NCBI GenBank assembly: GCA_021160765.1
Contig: JAGHBW010000096.1
Location: 1 to 5,254 of the forward strand
DNA length: 5,254 nt
Origin: Thermoplasmata archaeon
GTDB lineage: Archaea > Thermoplasmatota > Penumbrarchaeia > Penumbrarchaeales > EX4484-36
Direction: 5' to 3'
The notes under the pieces are model-generated. The model did not search any database and was not told the origin of the DNA. It was given only the letters and a program-made list of their open reading frames with translations. Shown in pieces: positions 3,801 through 5,254 of the stretch (its first letter is position 1; each line of letters starts with the position of its first letter). Made by a program: the position numbers and the translations under genes.

Positions 3801-5075
3801 ATGAACGTTGAAATAGCCGTTGCCATCGGACTGCTCATATTCATATACACCCTGATGACCTTAAACGTTATCCACAGAACGGTTGTTGCCATGATGGGTG
3901 CGGGGTTGGGTGCGCTCGCTCTAGCTTTTATGGGAAAGAAGCCCACCTTTGAGGGGCTTCTTCATTACATCTCGTTTGAGACCCTCGGGCTACTCATGGG
4001 AATGATGATCATCATTGGTATAATGGGTGAGAGTGGCATTTTTCGCAGGGTGAGTTTCTACATATTCAAGTTCTGTAAGGGCTCCCCACATCTAGTTTTC
4101 ATCATGTTAATCTTGGCTACTGCCCTTTTCTCAGCCTTTCTGGATAACGTGACAACGCTGCTCATCATCGTTCCCATTACTATAGACGTTACAAAGCTTA
4201 TGAACGTGTCCCCAACAAGGTTCCTCATTGCGGAGGCTCTCTCCTCCAACATAGGCGGAACCGCCACCTTGATTGGGGACCCGCCCAACATAATGGTCGG
4301 CTCCGTGTACGGCTTCAGCTTCATGTCGTTTATCTACAACGTTGCCCCTGTCATACTGATCATACTTTTTGTAAACATGCTCCTGTGGTATTTCCCGGAG
4401 AGGAAGAGGCTCAGGGAGGTAGAGACCTGCCCCATACCATCCAGATACAAAAAACCTGTGAACCGGAGAATATTTGTAAGATCCGTAATAGTTCTCCTTC
4501 TAGTGATCGTCCTCTTCTTCTTAGAGGACCTGATTAACGTTTCCAGTGCTGTGATTGCTCTTGCTGGGGCAACCCTACTGCTACTTTTGACAGGCATTGA
4601 CATATACCAGGCACTCTCCAATGTGGAGTGGCCAACACTACTTTTCTTCGCAGGGCTGTTCATTTTCATAGGAACCCTGGAGGAGATGGGTCTAATAAAA
4701 GCCATAGCTTACCAGATAACCAATGCGGCGGGAGAGAACTTCACCCTACTCCTACTTCTGATTCTCTGGGTTTCTGCTATAGCCTCAGCCTTCATTGACA
4801 ATATTCCCTATACGGCCACAATGATCCCTGTTTTGGCATATCTGTCAACACACGCCAACATCCCGCTGGAACCTCTGGCTTGGGCACTGGTACTGGGCGC
4901 CTGTCTGGGCGGTAATGGAACTCTGGTTGGGGCTTCTGCCAACGTTGTTATGGCTGGTGTTGCGGAGAAGGAAGGGCTTAGAATAGACTTCTGGGAGTTC
5001 TTTAAAATGGGCTTCCCATCCATGCTTATATCAATTGCTATATCTTCCCTATACCTTGTTTTGCGCTATGCCTGA
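3801..5075 (+). CDS. ArsB/NhaD (ion transporter superfamily) membrane permease
   Basis: The 424-residue protein has about 11-12 hydrophobic segments and two inverted halves, each with a conserved re-entrant motif pair. The first half has SAFLDNVTT (111-119) and SSNIGGTATLIGDPPN (148-163). The second has SAFIDNIPYT (329-338) and GGNGTLVGASAN (370-381). This twofold pattern is diagnostic of the ArsB/NhaD/P-protein branch of the ion transporter superfamily. D115, N116, D333 and N334 are likely to line the ion pathway. The substrate cannot be fixed from sequence: Na+/H+ antiport (NhaD), arsenite or silicate export, and anion transport all occur in relatives. No arsR, arsA or other arsenic gene is nearby, which argues mildly against an arsenic role. 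The start is the ATG with a Shine-Dalgarno site, 11 bases after the Usp stop. The stop lies 5 bases from the end of a convergent aminopeptidase gene. Confidence 0.9.
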   Translation: MNVEIAVAIGLLIFIYTLMTLNVIHRTVVAMMGAGLGALALAFMGKKPTFEGLLHYISFETLGLLMGMMIIIGIMGESGIFRRVSFYIFKFCKGSPHLVFIMLILATALFSAFLDNVTTLLIIVPITIDVTKLMNVSPTRFLIAEALSSNIGGTATLIGDPPNIMVGSVYGFSFMSFIYNVAPVILIILFVNMLLWYFPERKRLREVETCPIPSRYKKPVNRRIFVRSVIVLLLVIVLFFLEDLINVSSAVIALAGATLLLLLTGIDIYQALSNVEWPTLLFFAGLFIFIGTLEEMGLIKAIAYQITNAAGENFTLLLLLILWVSAIASAFIDNIPYTATMIPVLAYLSTHANIPLEPLAWALVLGACLGGNGTLVGASANVVMAGVAEKEGLRIDFWEFFKMGFPSMLISIAISSLYLVLRYA

Positions 5076-5080
5076 GTCCA

Positions 5081-5254
5081 TCATGGGTTGCTTTCAAGGA
5101 ATACCTTATAAGCGGAATAGGCGCTGTAGAGGTCCACCTTGCTTGATATTTCAAACGGTGAATGCATGGCTAGAACACCTGGTCCCATGTCAATAACATC
5201 CATGGAATACTCTGCAAGGAACTTGGCAATGGTGCCCCCACCCCCCTCATCAAC
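5081..5254 (-). CDS. M18 family aminopeptidase, C-terminal end (partial)
   Basis: A 57-residue frame runs in from the right edge and ends with TGA at 5081-5083. It shows the C-terminal signature of M18 (aspartyl aminopeptidase type) metallopeptidases: DEGGGGTIAKFLA, then MDVIDMGPGVLAMHSPFEI, then SKVDLYSAYSAYKVFLE. The histidine in MHSPFE is the last zinc ligand of this two-zinc enzyme family, and the GGGGT turn lies near the active site. The enzyme trims N-terminal residues from peptides in the cytosol. The start codon and catalytic core lie outside the window. The gene converges on the transporter gene with a 5-base gap. The frame is missing from a simple long-ORF scan because it has no start inside the window. 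Confidence 0.92.
   Translation of the reverse strand, partial: VDEGGGGTIAKFLAEYSMDVIDMGPGVLAMHSPFEISSKVDLYSAYSAYKVFLESNP

Noticed and set aside
3786..5075. Calling the transporter a dedicated arsenite pump (arsB).
   Set aside because: The motifs are shared by the whole ArsB/NhaD/P-protein group, and no arsenic resistance genes lie nearby.

Overview
The window is archaeal. It carries a diphthine synthase tail, an archaeal RNA polymerase subunit K gene and a pyruvoyl-dependent arginine decarboxylase. The tRNA gene has no encoded CCA. Several gene starts lie about 25-27 bases downstream of TATA-like boxes with no Shine-Dalgarno site, the pattern of leaderless archaeal transcripts. A euryarchaeal lineage is the best guess; I cannot name a genus.

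Layout, left to right: (1) the C-terminal part of dph5 (+) meets rpoK (-) tail to tail, with a 14-base overlap. (2) A gene-poor stretch of about 400 bases (659-1045) holds the rpoK promoter, a plus-strand TATA-like box and long-range inverted repeats that could belong to an untranslated RNA. (3) pdaD (-) and a CPBP/CAAX-type membrane protease gene (+) diverge from a 45-base intergenic region with two overlapping leaderless promoters. (4) A complete tRNA-Ser(GCT) gene follows. (5) Directly after it, a 55-base perfect direct repeat contains the 3' end of the tRNA plus 34 bases of downstream flank. The two copies bracket 116 bases rich in inverted repeats, like a minimal or decayed integration (att) scar in a tRNA gene. 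(6) A two-domain universal stress protein and an ArsB/NhaD-type ion transporter form a tight two-gene operon (+). (7) The C-terminal end of an M18 family aminopeptidase gene (-) runs in from the right edge and stops 5 bases from the transporter.

The genes are mostly housekeeping: diphthamide on aEF2, transcription, the agmatine/polyamine pathway, peptide turnover and Ser decoding. The Usp-transporter pair is the clearest functional unit; a Usp protein beside a membrane ion carrier suggests nucleotide- or stress-linked control of transport (inference). The most unusual part is the tRNA-Ser tail duplication at 2681-2906, whose spacer can be drawn as a closed three-way-junction fold.
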